Shown one piece after another: positions 48,441-56,239 of a DNA stretch of 64,000 nt. How positions within the stretch are numbered: position 1 is the first letter of the stretch; every line of letters starts with the position of its first letter. This stretch comes from Woeseia sp. (GTDB taxonomy: Bacteria > Pseudomonadota > Gammaproteobacteria > Steroidobacterales > Woeseiaceae). The DNA is taken from NCBI GenBank assembly GCA_021773015.1, contig JAJFKW010000001.1, positions 1,843,305 to 1,907,304 of the forward strand, given 5' to 3'. Position numbers and translations under genes: made by a program. Under the pieces are notes generated by a model. It saw nothing but the letters and a program-made list of their open reading frames with translations, was not told the DNA's origin and did not search any database.

Positions 48441-48716
48441 GGGACACCCATAACAATGAGGGCCAACTATGAGGACATCCACAATTATGATCGCGATACC
48501 GAGTTTACTGGGACACCCATAATAACGGCCAGTCTACGGGGACACTCACAATAGAGTTGGTGAACCAAACTACGAGGACATCCACAATAGAGTTGGCGGC
48601 GTTAGCGGGTGAACGAGCGGCGAACTACCAGCCGCAACTACGAGAGCCGCAACTACGAGGACACCCACAGTGAGGCTGGAGGGATCTACGAGGACACCCG
48701 CAATAAGGCTGGCGGC
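48441..48716. repeat. Array of seven degenerate GGACACCCACAATA repeats
   Basis: Units begin near 48441, 48473, 48511, 48541, 48573, 48660 and 48691 with the rough consensus CTACGAGGACACCCACAATA and a GGCTGGCGGCG tail. Two more lie at 49333 and 49379, and one in inverse orientation at 50475. They flank the transposase gene and are typical of the repeats mobilised by REP-associated tyrosine transposases. The rest of 48393-49038 has no credible gene. Confidence 0.75.
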
Positions 48717-48870
48717 GCCAAGACATAGCGCAGTTAAAACACCATAAGATTGATTCGTATCAGAATCGGGTTTGAAAATAATTCGAGACCATCAATCGGT
48801 AGCTGCCGCTATGACTATGTCGACAATCCCTTTAAGCGCTGCTGGCCGAGATGGTCTCGAAAGGCCGTTA
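48686..48870. repeat. Partial copy of the transposase element 3' end (copy A)
   Basis: About 185 bp match 49374-49559 (copy B): GAAGATTGATTCGTATCAGA-type sequence, GACTATGTCGACAATCCCTT and TGGCCGAGATGGTCTCGAAA occur in both with few differences. In copy B this includes the last codons of the transposase gene, so copy A is a truncated remnant carrying only the code for its final 16 or so residues. Confidence 0.8.
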
Positions 48871-48893
48871 AAAAACTACTACGAGAGGCCGTT

Positions 48894-49025
48894 CGGAAAA
48901 GGTGTCAGATTTATTTTCTAACGGAAATAATATTAGAGAATGAGGTTGTTCGCCGAACAGGGCGACGAACCGTCGCAATAGACCCTAGTCGTTCGAAAGC
49001 TAAATAAACCTGACACCTTTTTTCC
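48894..49025. repeat. 132-bp inverted-repeat element (MITE-like), copy 1
   Basis: The left end CGGAAAAGGTGTCAGATTTA (48894) and right end TAAATAAACCTGACACCTTT (ending about 49020) are inverted repeats of about 20 bp. The interior contains GACCCTAGTCGTTCGAA, also seen in copy 2 at 51344. It has no coding capacity. A second GGACACCTTTTTTCCG directly follows the right end, and an open toxin-tip fragment starts there. Confidence 0.8.
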
Positions 49026-49038
49026 GCGGACACCTTTT

Positions 49039-49299
49039 TTCCGAGATGCAGCGCGAGCAGAGGCTCTTCTTAACAGACGGCTCTCTCAGGGCGTCAGTGA
49101 TGCTACAATCAAATCATTCGAAGTACCTACATCGTTTGTTGATGACCTTGCGAGATCAGCAGTCCCAGAGAGTTTGTCCAAACAATTTCCAAACTCGCCG
49201 ATTCTGGTCGACGTTTCCAAAGCCGGAAATCAGTTCGGTTTGCGGCCGCAGCAGGTTAGGGAACTTGAGCGAGTAATCATTCCAGGATCGGGGCAATGA
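49039..49299 (+). pseudogene. Toxin-tip remnant (C-terminal 86 residues, no start)
   Basis: An open frame without a start codon encodes DAARAEALLNRRLSQGVSDA near its beginning and ends VRELERVIIPGSGQ before a TGA. Codon use is normal, and position, orientation and size fit a displaced C-terminal tip of an RHS/HINT toxin. It begins exactly at the right end of the MITE-like element and has no following immunity gene; the transposase repeats come next. Identity as a toxin tip is inferred; no family is recognised. Confidence 0.45.
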
Positions 49300-49373
49300 C
49301 ACTTGACGATGAGATTCGGCCGCCGGTACTACGAGGACACCCACAATAAATCTGGAGGCGCCGAATCGTGAAA

Positions 49374-49559
49374 CTATAAGGACACCCACAATAACGCTGA
49401 CGGCGCCGAGACAAACCGCCCTTGAAACACCAGAAGATTGATTCGTATCAGAATCGAGTTTGGACGTAATTCGAGACCGTCAATCGGCGGCTTCCGCTAA
49501 GACTATGTCGACAATCCCTTTAAGCGCTGCTGGCCGAGATGGTCTCGAAAGGCCGTTAA
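49374..49559. repeat. Transposase element 3' end, intact copy (copy B)
   Basis: This direct-repeat partner of 48686-48870 starts with CTATAAGGACACCCACAATA and runs into the 3' end of the transposase gene. The pair shows that the transposase end has been duplicated or left behind next to the functional copy. Confidence 0.8.
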
Positions 49560-50411
49560 CGACGTAACACTGCCAATGGCTCTGAAGTACTTACGGGTGA
49601 GGTTACGGACTTCTTCATACCAACCGGCAGGATGAGTTTGTAGTCGCTCAATGATCGGCGGAATACCTGCGTCAATTTTACCGCGCTTATCCTCACGAAA
49701 TTGACGACCTGTCCAATCCACAAGGCTGAGATATTCGAGCTTTTCAATGGGAAGCGAATAACGCGTTTGTGAAGTATCCGACGTAGGTGCAAGCGCACTA
49801 TCATTGCCCTCAATTCGAGCTTTGATGGAGGTATGCAATGAGACCTCTGGTGTTGCCGCCATCTTCGCTCTTATTGGGTTCAAATCCACGTAGGCCATGC
49901 ACTTCAACAGCGAAGTATCGTCCAAAAGCGCCTGCGATCTGAATCTCCCTTCCCAGAATCGGCCTTTACAGCCATCTTCATTGTTAGCCTGTCTAGCGAG
50001 TGGCTCGTTCACGTTTCTCATAAACCAACTCACATTGCCCAAACGGTCCCGCCACAGATCTATCCGTTCACTTCGGCGCACGCTATCGATGCGGTCAAAC
50101 CACTCAGGCAATCGATACAAACGTGTCCAGCGATCAACAACTTCCTTGTCCGACCAATTGGCTTGCTCCTCCGTATTGACATGCAACACGACATGGTAGT
50201 GATTGCTCATCACCGCATAAGCACAAAGATCAATCGCGAAAATGCCGGCGAGCTCTTTTAGTCTTGCTTCTATCCAACTTCGTCGATGATCGAAGTCATA
50301 CCCGGTTAACGTATCTTTGCCACACAGAAATGCCCGTCGGACACAACGGTTCACGCAGTGGTAGTACGGCGTCTGTTGTGGATTAATCAAGATTTTTCTT
50401 GGCAAGGTCAC
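49503..50411 (-). CDS. REP-associated tyrosine transposase (Y1/HUH family, RAYT)
   Basis: 302 residues. The start TLPRKILINPQQTPYYHCVN and CVRRAFLCGKD are typical of this family. The HUH metal motif appears as MSNHYHVVLHV near residue 75, and KCMAYVDLNPIRA near 165 is a family landmark. It is a single-strand endonuclease that mobilises REP-like hairpins. An ATG at 50450 is in frame, but the GTG at 50411 gives the family's usual N-terminus and is preferred. The gene is bracketed by GGACACCCACAATA repeats in opposite orientations (49333/49379 against 50475), consistent with a mobile unit. The insertion cuts a HINT-coding sequence at about 50495. Confidence 0.88.
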   Translation of the reverse strand: MTLPRKILINPQQTPYYHCVNRCVRRAFLCGKDTLTGYDFDHRRSWIEARLKELAGIFAIDLCAYAVMSNHYHVVLHVNTEEQANWSDKEVVDRWTRLYRLPEWFDRIDSVRRSERIDLWRDRLGNVSWFMRNVNEPLARQANNEDGCKGRFWEGRFRSQALLDDTSLLKCMAYVDLNPIRAKMAATPEVSLHTSIKARIEGNDSALAPTSDTSQTRYSLPIEKLEYLSLVDWTGRQFREDKRGKIDAGIPPIIERLQTHPAGWYEEVRNLTRKYFRAIGSVTSLTAFRDHLGQQRLKGLST

Positions 50412-50474
50412 ACTACCAAGTAAACCGTAGCTACAATGGCATTGCAGCATGCCTTTCAGGCTAGAAACTCTAAT

Positions 50475-50495
50475 TTATTGTGGGTGTCCCGGTAG
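50475..50495. repeat. Right-hand inverse copy of the GGACACCCACAATA repeat
   Basis: TTATTGTGGGTGTCCCGGTA is the reverse complement of the repeat consensus seen left of the transposase gene. It marks the right boundary of the element; HINT homology starts immediately after it. Confidence 0.75.
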
Positions 50496-50943
50496 GGAGA
50501 TAGCGGTAATCACCGAGGAAGGACGTGGAATGATCGTCTCAGTTGTCAAAGAGACCGCGAGGCGAGACGCCACATATAACATTAGCGTTGCAGATTTTCA
50601 TACCTATTTTGTGGGTGAACAGCGCGTATTGGTGCATAATTGCAACGTTACCGCGTTGAAAGACGGAGACAAACTCAGTACTGACGATGCCTTGGACGCA
50701 GCGCAAGATTTTCTTGGCCCGAACCAAAGACACATCGGTGAAGCCGGATCTGGCATTACCAGATCAGCTGACGGCACGCGCCAAGTTCGAATGGGTGACA
50801 GCGATCTTGCCAAAACGAACAATCATCACCCAGAGGGGCCCCACATGAATTTCGAAACGGGCACTACCAAAACTAAGCCGAATGGTAAAGAGACATTTGA
50901 ACGAACAGATAACAAGAACATCATACTTCCGGAGGAGCGATGA
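50496..50943 (+). pseudogene. Truncated HINT domain plus toxin tip (orphan cassette)
   Basis: The encoded segment starts IAVITEEGRGMIVSVVKET and continues TYNISVADFHTYFVGEQRV-LVHN, matching the last 45 or so residues of the HINT domain in the RHS gene (MAVVSLDGRGMLVESVTET .. TYNITVADFETYFVGKQQLLVHN). About 105 tip residues follow, including DALDAAQDFLG, SADGTRQVRMGDSDL and a His-containing HHPEGPHMNFE, a pattern I have seen at the ends of other HINT/RHS proteins but cannot name. The frame is intact to the stop, so it could be spliced onto an RHS core by recombination. ATGs at 50449 and 50530 could allow expression, but the upstream toxin is gone. Confidence 0.7.
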
Positions 50944-51242
50944 CAATGGACGAAGATATCGATAGTCAAATCCGAAATGTCGTCGAGGCTCTGGAGGAGA
51001 TCAACCGTCGCCTTGTAAGCCCGTCTACGTCAAATTCTTACCTGTCGGTGAAACATATCGTGGGGACAGAGGTTCGGATCTCTGGCAACAAAGAGGGGCT
51101 ATTGCTATTCGCTGCAGAAATCGCGAATCTCACAAACTCCCAGCTAGGCACTCATTATCACTACGACGAACACGGAATGATAGATGAGTCGGACGTTCCC
51201 ATTGTAGTTTCCAAATGCTCAGCTCCGTGGGAAAATCAATGA
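50940..51242 (+). CDS. Candidate immunity protein for the orphan HINT tip
   Basis: A 100-residue acidic protein. Its ATG overlaps the tip stop by 4 bp (ATGA), the coupling expected for a toxin-immunity pair. EVRISGNKEGLLLFAAEIAN followed by a His/Tyr-rich HYHYDEHG segment resembles the Imm32-type immunity family, but this is a by-eye resemblance. No signal peptide. It probably protects against the preceding tip domain. Confidence 0.6.
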   Translation: MTMDEDIDSQIRNVVEALEEINRRLVSPSTSNSYLSVKHIVGTEVRISGNKEGLLLFAAEIANLTNSQLGTHYHYDEHGMIDESDVPIVVSKCSAPWENQ

Positions 51243-51343
51243 TGAATTACGACGGCGCAGTACGAACCGCTAGCGAATCGCGATCTACCGAGACACCCTC
51301 TAAAGGGTCGAATTGACCGCCACCCACCAGGCGGAGAAAGTGT

Positions 51344-51475
51344 CGGAAAAGGTGTCAGATTTATTTTCTAACAGGCAGTAAAAATGTTAGAGACTGAGGT
51401 TATTCGCCGAACAGAGAGACAAGCCGTCGCAATAGACCCTAGTCGTTCGAATGCTAAATAAACCTGATACCTTTT
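51344..51475. repeat. 132-bp inverted-repeat element (MITE-like), copy 2
   Basis: It starts CGGAAAAGGTGTCAGATTTA and ends TAAATAAACCTGATACCTTT, with interior AATAGACCCTAGTCGTTCGA shared with copy 1 over its full length with few differences. It is non-coding. It separates the orphan HINT cassette from the next tip remnant. Confidence 0.8.
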
Positions 51476-51502
51476 CTGCCAAAAGACAGCCGCGCCAGAG
51501 CT

Positions 51503-51658
51503 ATGCTGACAATCCATTTACGAAAAGAACAAATAAACCTGCCACCTTTCCTGGCGAATGACCTTAAATACCTGCGCAACAATACCGATGCGCCTAATAG
51601 TGCAATTCAAGACCTAGCCCAGAAAGCAAAAAAACAATTTCCAGAACTACAGAAGTGA
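51503..51658 (+). pseudogene. Short toxin-tip remnant (up to 51 residues)
   Basis: An open frame ATG-TGA encodes a 51-residue peptide. Its first 16 codons overlap a MITE-like right end (AAATAAACCTGCCACCTTTC at 51531), and the rest (ANDLKYLRNNTDAPNSAIQD .. KKQFPELQK) looks like the C-terminus of a larger domain. A candidate immunity gene starts 6 bp after its stop. It is read as the tail of a lost toxin tip truncated by the element; a small free-standing gene is the alternative. Confidence 0.45.
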
Positions 51659-51664
51659 ATTTTG

Positions 51665-52018
51665 ATGACACAAGAAGAATTTGTTGAAGGAATTAGAATT
51701 GCCGTCCACCAATCGGCAGTATCGTCTGTATGCACCAGCCTGACGAAGCCTGCAGGTCGGCGACCGGCATCCGATTTGATTGAGCAATCTACTTGGTACA
51801 ACAAGCTGGAGTCGAGTGATCGAGCCTTTGTTGACAAAATAATTGAGCGAGCGAGTTCTGCAGCCGTGTTTGGTTTTTTCTGCGCGCTAGACGGCGCTAG
51901 AGCGGTACATGATGCCGACACACTCGGTCGGTTTGAATTGAGCTTCGCACCCAGTGATGGATCGCCAAAGCAAGTATTAATCGGTAGTGAGTGCGAAAAT
52001 TTGCACGATCTATTCTAG
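51665..52018 (+). CDS. Candidate immunity protein, third type
   Basis: 117 residues starting at the second codon of TTG-ATG (ATG chosen). Acidic overall, with helices (TQEEFVEGIRIAVHQSAV, DRAFVDKIIERASSAA) and a C-terminal beta-rich part (GRFELSFAPSDGSPKQVLIG). It is unlike the two other candidate immunity proteins. It directly follows the tip remnant and shares its orientation. No family recognised; the immunity role is inferred from position and size. It may be kept as an orphan immunity gene after loss of its toxin. Confidence 0.5.
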   Translation: MTQEEFVEGIRIAVHQSAVSSVCTSLTKPAGRRPASDLIEQSTWYNKLESSDRAFVDKIIERASSAAVFGFFCALDGARAVHDADTLGRFELSFAPSDGSPKQVLIGSECENLHDLF

Positions 52019-52089
52019 TCGGAGTCTGGAAGTCGTAGTCGTCCGAGGCGAAGTAATCCTGAAACATTTTCTCATCTCATGCACGGGAA

Positions 52090-52114
52090 AAGGAAAAGGT
52101 GTCAGGTTTGTTTC
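52090..52114. repeat. Solitary MITE-like left end
   Basis: AAGGAAAAGGTGTCAGGTTT matches the left terminal repeat of the 132-bp elements but is not followed by the interior. Together with the right-end sequence at 51531 it brackets the tip-remnant/immunity pair. The rest of 52019-52237 has only a GCCTCAG/CTGAGGC inverted repeat near 52170-52210. Confidence 0.6.
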
Positions 52115-52237
52115 TTACCAAAAAGTGATTTTCGTGGCTTTATAGAACAAGAGATTCTCACTGCATTGGACAAATGCCTCAGTAGCGCAGCACGCCGTTA
52201 AACTGAGGCTTATGCGCAATTTTTCGTTACGGCTGCT

Positions 52238-53206
52238 TTACGGAGAATAGGCCGGAGCGATATTCTCAATAATCTCTGGAGATTCGAGTCGTAGCTCTTC
52301 TTCGTCGTAAATCCGTAGTGGTTCGCGCATTGCCTTCATTATCGATTCTCGATTTTCACTATTGCTTACATCTTGTTTCACTAAATACGCCGATGCTGCG
52401 TACAACTGCTGCATTGCGCTGACCGATATTAACATTCCTGACAACGAATCAGGAACCGCAATATCGCTACACTGGCAAGTGAGGTTTAGCATATCTCTGC
52501 CGTCGCGCGACATTCTAGATACCTCTTCGAAATAGAAGTAGAGGTGCCGCTCTTTTTTTGTCAGAACACCGTCGTAAGCGTAGAAGACGCTCTCGTCGTC
52601 GCTTGGTACGTGCAATTTGCACCGAACAATCATAATCTCTTTGCGAGTTACACTCAGTGCATAACGAACCCTAAGCGTCGACCGCAGAATTTTTCTGTCA
52701 CTGCCACTTGTATCTGGCGCAAAATGGTACATTGCATAAATATTCGAGTATTCTCTCTGCAGATCCATCGCATCTTTCGTCTTCAGATAAAACCCACGCG
52801 CATAAATCAATTTTCCAAAATACTCTTTGTCAATCGTTTTTTGGATACTGTCGTAACTGAATCCCAGCTTTTCGCCAAAATCGTATTTCGATACTTCATC
52901 CGTAAAATCGCGCCTCTCGAGTATGACGTCTCGCGTGCTGGCGCCCCCGATTATATGATCCAAAGATTCAGTCGTTACGCTACTTACTTCACCGCGAATC
53001 CATCTACGCATTGCCTCCGCAGTTAAACCTTCGTAACTGGCTGCAATTAAATTTTCCCGGCGTGTGCGGCCGTTTTTTGGCAATTCCAATTCTCCACTGG
53101 TAACCGCTTTTATCGCCCGCCGAATGATTCTATTTTCCTTTGAAAGCAGCAGTACGGCTTTCGCGGCTAACTCTCTTAACTCGTTATTCTTATGAAACTC
53201 TGGCAT
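52238..53206 (-). CDS. Unknown 322-residue protein, possible regulator
   Basis: No family is recognised. The N-terminal 70 residues are helical and basic (HKNNELRELAAKAVLLLSKE, IRRAIKAVTSGEL, RTRRENLIAASYEGLTAEAMRRWI), with a possible helix-turn-helix around LTAEAMRRWIRG. The rest is mixed alpha/beta, with LYFYFEEVSRMSRDGRDMLNL in the middle. No signal peptide or membrane segment. The ATG at 53206 follows GAGGAG and is preferred over one 18 bp upstream. It is divergent from the kinase/AAA+ fusion, so it may regulate or partner it. Codon use is AT-richer than the chromosomal genes nearby, consistent with acquisition. Confidence 0.55.
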   Translation of the reverse strand: MPEFHKNNELRELAAKAVLLLSKENRIIRRAIKAVTSGELELPKNGRTRRENLIAASYEGLTAEAMRRWIRGEVSSVTTESLDHIIGGASTRDVILERRDFTDEVSKYDFGEKLGFSYDSIQKTIDKEYFGKLIYARGFYLKTKDAMDLQREYSNIYAMYHFAPDTSGSDRKILRSTLRVRYALSVTRKEIMIVRCKLHVPSDDESVFYAYDGVLTKKERHLYFYFEEVSRMSRDGRDMLNLTCQCSDIAVPDSLSGMLISVSAMQQLYAASAYLVKQDVSNSENRESIMKAMREPLRIYDEEELRLESPEIIENIAPAYSP

Positions 53207-53484
53207 CGACTCCTCCCTCTCCACGCCAATTGTGCCCCAACTGTGGCCCGATTGCCTGCCGCTTGACCATAAATCAAGAGAACGATTGTGGCGTACATCG
53301 CTGAAGTAATATATTTGACGTCTACAAAATTTTTCTTCCGGCGAACAACCAAGCGGTACGCGATTAGATAAGGATCATCGACAACTTACCATTGCATCGG
53401 CATTGAAATTGCCGACTAAGAATAATAACAATACAGCCACTGGAAAGACGCATCGCTCCACTTGGATAAATAGGGGTATGCATC

Positions 53485-55692
53485 ATGACAAAACTAAAAA
53501 GAGTGTTGGTTGTTGGCGATTGGCTTGTTGATGAACTTTGGGTGGTTGGCAAACATCGCTCGCCTTCTGCAGGCCGACCTGGCCCTAATCACACCCGTGC
53601 ACTACAAATTCCTCAAAGCACCGTACGTTCTCTTTGCGGCGCAGGCCAGGTCGCGGTCAACCTCAGGAATGCACGTGATAAAAATGGACCTCTCTTCGAT
53701 GTCATAGGTCTCGGCCTTTGGCACCGTGACGATCAAGCCGAACTTTGTAGCATGCTCGATCCGAACAACAACATAGCCAAAACTCCGCATCGTCTGATGA
53801 TGCATACACCTCCGGCGACACCATCTCCAGACCGGGCAGTGCTGCACAATTTGGCCGACGATACGGAATCGAGTCAGCTGGGAACCACCCGCATCATCAG
53901 AGTTTTCGAACAGAAAGGTGATCGTGTAGCACACCGAGACCGGCTTGACTGGGAATTGCCTTTTGACCGGAACCGCTACCGCGCGATCAGAAACGGGCTC
54001 GAGGCTAGGCTCAACTCCTTGGATGCTCTCGCCGAGGCTGACATTGTCGTCATCAAGGACCTGGGCAAAGGTGCAATATCGTCCGAACTCATTGACCTGC
54101 TGACCACCCTCACTCCGGCAGCGGCGCAATGGTACATCTCCTCAAAGACCTGGAAGTCATCTAACTGGTACAGATCATTGCCCAACGAAAGGGTGGCGGT
54201 TTATCTGGTCCCACAAATGGCCGCTCGTAAAGCTATTCAGGATGAGAAAGTTGCTACGTCCAACTGGATAACAAAAGGCGGCGTTGCATCATCGGAAGCG
54301 ATGAGCGCGGTCAACGAAGTTGCGGAAGATTTCCCCAATGCGCGGGTTGTCGTGTTGCCTTCGGGTATGAAGGTACTTGCTCGTGATCCTTCTTGTTTGT
54401 GTGATAGCAAGGAACCGTGTGGCTACGTGCAGCCCAACGCTGGCAACGCCAAATTCACCAATACAGTTCCGATGGCCAGCGTATTCCTCCCGGCATTGAT
54501 CGCTAACGCCAGCAGCCCGTCAGACGAGGGATTTGACGGAGCCCTGAGCGATTCATTGAGTTTTACGGACCATTGGATGCGAGAGGAGTACCTGCGCATT
54601 GTCGTTGATGACTGGAAACACAACAATGGACAGACCCTGGATATCTCGAAATCCTATTTTCACCGTTACGACTTCGGTCGCCCGGTCGGTTGGAATAACC
54701 AATTTCGACACTGGAACGACTCCCGAACCGATAAGGGCATTGTCTTGTACGAAGAGCAACAAGTCTCCAAATTGCAGCTTTGGCGAGCCATGACGGAAGT
54801 TTCTGAGTACATCGCGACGGTGCCAAGAAAGAGGAAGATGTTGAAGACCCTTGTTGAGTACGGAAGGCAATTTCACAACGACCCTATTCGACACATGGCA
54901 TTCTTGTTGATTGACTCTCCTGGGTCCGGTAAGAGCTACCTCGCAAGCCGTCTTGCAAAACAGGTTGGAATGAAGTTTCTTTCTTTTAACATCACTCAGA
55001 TGTTGTCCCGCCGAGACCTGCTCCACGCATTTGATATTGTCGTAACTCGGCAGGCACAAAACCCGGATGAAAAATTTCTGGTATTTGTGGATGAACTCAA
55101 CGTACTTCTTGACGGTCGCCCGCCATATGACGCATTTCTTGCTCCACTAGAAGACGGAAACTACATCCGGAGCGGCAATACTTTTCAGATATCACCTTGT
55201 TTTTGGGTATTTGCAGGCACACGGCGTCCAACCGAAGACGACAAAAACAACTCAAGCGGTATTTCATTTAAGGGCAGTGATTTTGAGTCTAGGTTAACTG
55301 CCGCCCCATTTCAGCTTGGTGCCGATAGACGAGACGAGGACGATAAGCGATTGGCCAGGTTAGAAAATATCTACGTGGCAGGAATTGCGATTCGCCGATT
55401 CTTCCCCGACGTTCGAGAGGTTAGCGAACAGGTTTTAGAAGCGCTAAATCATCTACCGCCAAGTTTCTCGCCACGTGATATTGCGCAATTCGTCAAACGG
55501 TTCCGAGAGGTACAGTACGGTCAAATCACGGCACGCAATCTGCCGCTTAACTGGCATGAATTCGGTGAGCATAATGTCAGCGGGGCAACCATACAATCTA
55601 TCGATAGCACGTGCCGGGATGACGTCGAAGAGAATATGGTCACCCTACAATTGAACCCTTACGACGACGTATCTCGCTACTCACCGCACTGA
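53485..55692 (+). CDS. PfkB/HldE-like kinase domain fused to an AAA+ ATPase
   Basis: 735 residues. Residues 1-350 look like a ribokinase-fold sugar kinase of the HldE/RfaE N-domain type: VLVVGDWLVDELWVVG at 7, the PfkB first signature as CGAGQVAVNL at about 50, and ADIVVIKDLGKGAISSELID near 184, matching the HldE DYGKG block. The expected GAGD catalytic motif is not evident (PNAGNAKFTN lies near that place), so it may be a non-catalytic sensor. Residues 455-700 are AAA+: Walker A DSPGSGKSYLA at about 480, Walker B FLVFVDELN at about 530, a sensor-like FWVFAGT, arginine-finger-like FESRL and a lid with PPSFSPRDIAQFVKRFRE. AGGGGT precedes the ATG. I know no described system with this fusion. 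Confidence 0.7.
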   Translation: MTKLKRVLVVGDWLVDELWVVGKHRSPSAGRPGPNHTRALQIPQSTVRSLCGAGQVAVNLRNARDKNGPLFDVIGLGLWHRDDQAELCSMLDPNNNIAKTPHRLMMHTPPATPSPDRAVLHNLADDTESSQLGTTRIIRVFEQKGDRVAHRDRLDWELPFDRNRYRAIRNGLEARLNSLDALAEADIVVIKDLGKGAISSELIDLLTTLTPAAAQWYISSKTWKSSNWYRSLPNERVAVYLVPQMAARKAIQDEKVATSNWITKGGVASSEAMSAVNEVAEDFPNARVVVLPSGMKVLARDPSCLCDSKEPCGYVQPNAGNAKFTNTVPMASVFLPALIANASSPSDEGFDGALSDSLSFTDHWMREEYLRIVVDDWKHNNGQTLDISKSYFHRYDFGRPVGWNNQFRHWNDSRTDKGIVLYEEQQVSKLQLWRAMTEVSEYIATVPRKRKMLKTLVEYGRQFHNDPIRHMAFLLIDSPGSGKSYLASRLAKQVGMKFLSFNITQMLSRRDLLHAFDIVVTRQAQNPDEKFLVFVDELNVLLDGRPPYDAFLAPLEDGNYIRSGNTFQISPCFWVFAGTRRPTEDDKNNSSGISFKGSDFESRLTAAPFQLGADRRDEDDKRLARLENIYVAGIAIRRFFPDVREVSEQVLEALNHLPPSFSPRDIAQFVKRFREVQYGQITARNLPLNWHEFGEHNVSGATIQSIDSTCRDDVEENMVTLQLNPYDDVSRYSPH

Positions 55693-55792
55693 TAGCGTCG
55701 TCATACCGTCCGCGAGGAAATACGGTAGTTGGCGAGTCTGGAAATGCGAGGCATTGGCTTCGCATTTCCTGCACCCCGTAACCCGGTATTGT

Positions 55793-56008
55793 CTATTGCC
55801 AATTCGCGCTTTCGGCAGCTAGCAAATCCGACTGACCGTTTCGACCTTTCAAAATTTCCGAGTACTGATTTTTCACCTGCTTCACCCTATGATCGCGCCG
55901 CTGCACGCGCGCTGCCAAAAGACTCGATCTAACAACATCGCGTTCGGCAGGCGCAAGTTCAATACTTACGCTTTCAAGAAATTCGCGGCCGCACGTCTGC
56001 ATCTCTTC
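55793..56008 (-). pseudogene. C-terminal remnant of a second spermidine-synthase-like gene
   Basis: The last 70 or so codons of this frame (SEEMQTCGREFLES .. NQYSEILKGRNGQSDLL) align with the end of the protein at 57424-60435 (AEEMSTLGRELLED .. HKYSEILANRTGQPDLL), at the same stop position and on the same strand. Upstream of 56010 the similarity ends in repeat-like sequence. It is therefore a truncated, diverged paralogue whose 5' part is lost. The 1.4 kb between remnant and intact gene holds the toxin-antitoxin pair. Confidence 0.7.
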
Positions 56009-56019
56009 CGAAAGGGGGA

Positions 56020-56150
56020 CCCGCTCAATTTTTAACCGACAGGAAGCAATATGCTCGGGGCTGAGATTGCTGGCCGAACGGGACGACGAGTCATAGCACG
56101 AGGTCGTGATCGTCCGAGGAATAAATAAACCTTGAGGTGGTAAGGTCTTT
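56020..56150. repeat. Diverged relative of the 132-bp inverted-repeat element
   Basis: TGGCCGAACGGGACGACGAG, CGTGATCGTCCGAGGAATAA and TAAATAAACCTTGAGG resemble the interior and right end of the elements at 48894 and 51344 in the same order, but the terminal repeats are poorly kept. It abuts the truncated gene fragment at 56008. Confidence 0.35.
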
Positions 56151-56239
56151 GCGGTCACGTTGGTTAGGCAACATCGGCATATTTCTCTCCTACTCAGTAC
56201 TACACGTTTTCTAGATATTGATCGCCTGTTGCTAGTTGC

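Noticed and set aside
48421-48716. CRISPR-like array
   Set aside because: Repeat spacing is irregular, units are degenerate and no cas gene is nearby; transposase-associated repeats explain it better.
48750-49007. 85-residue frame across copy A and the first MITE-like element
   Set aside because: It runs through two repeats, has low-complexity basic composition and no start signal, so it is a chance frame.
52170-52215. Terminator formed by GCCTCAG/CTGAGGC
   Set aside because: The loop is about 20 bases with no clean T run, so it is too weak to call.
55729-55932. 67-residue plus-strand frame beside the truncated gene
   Set aside because: It is antisense to the remnant that aligns with the membrane/SpeE-like protein and has no homology or start signal.
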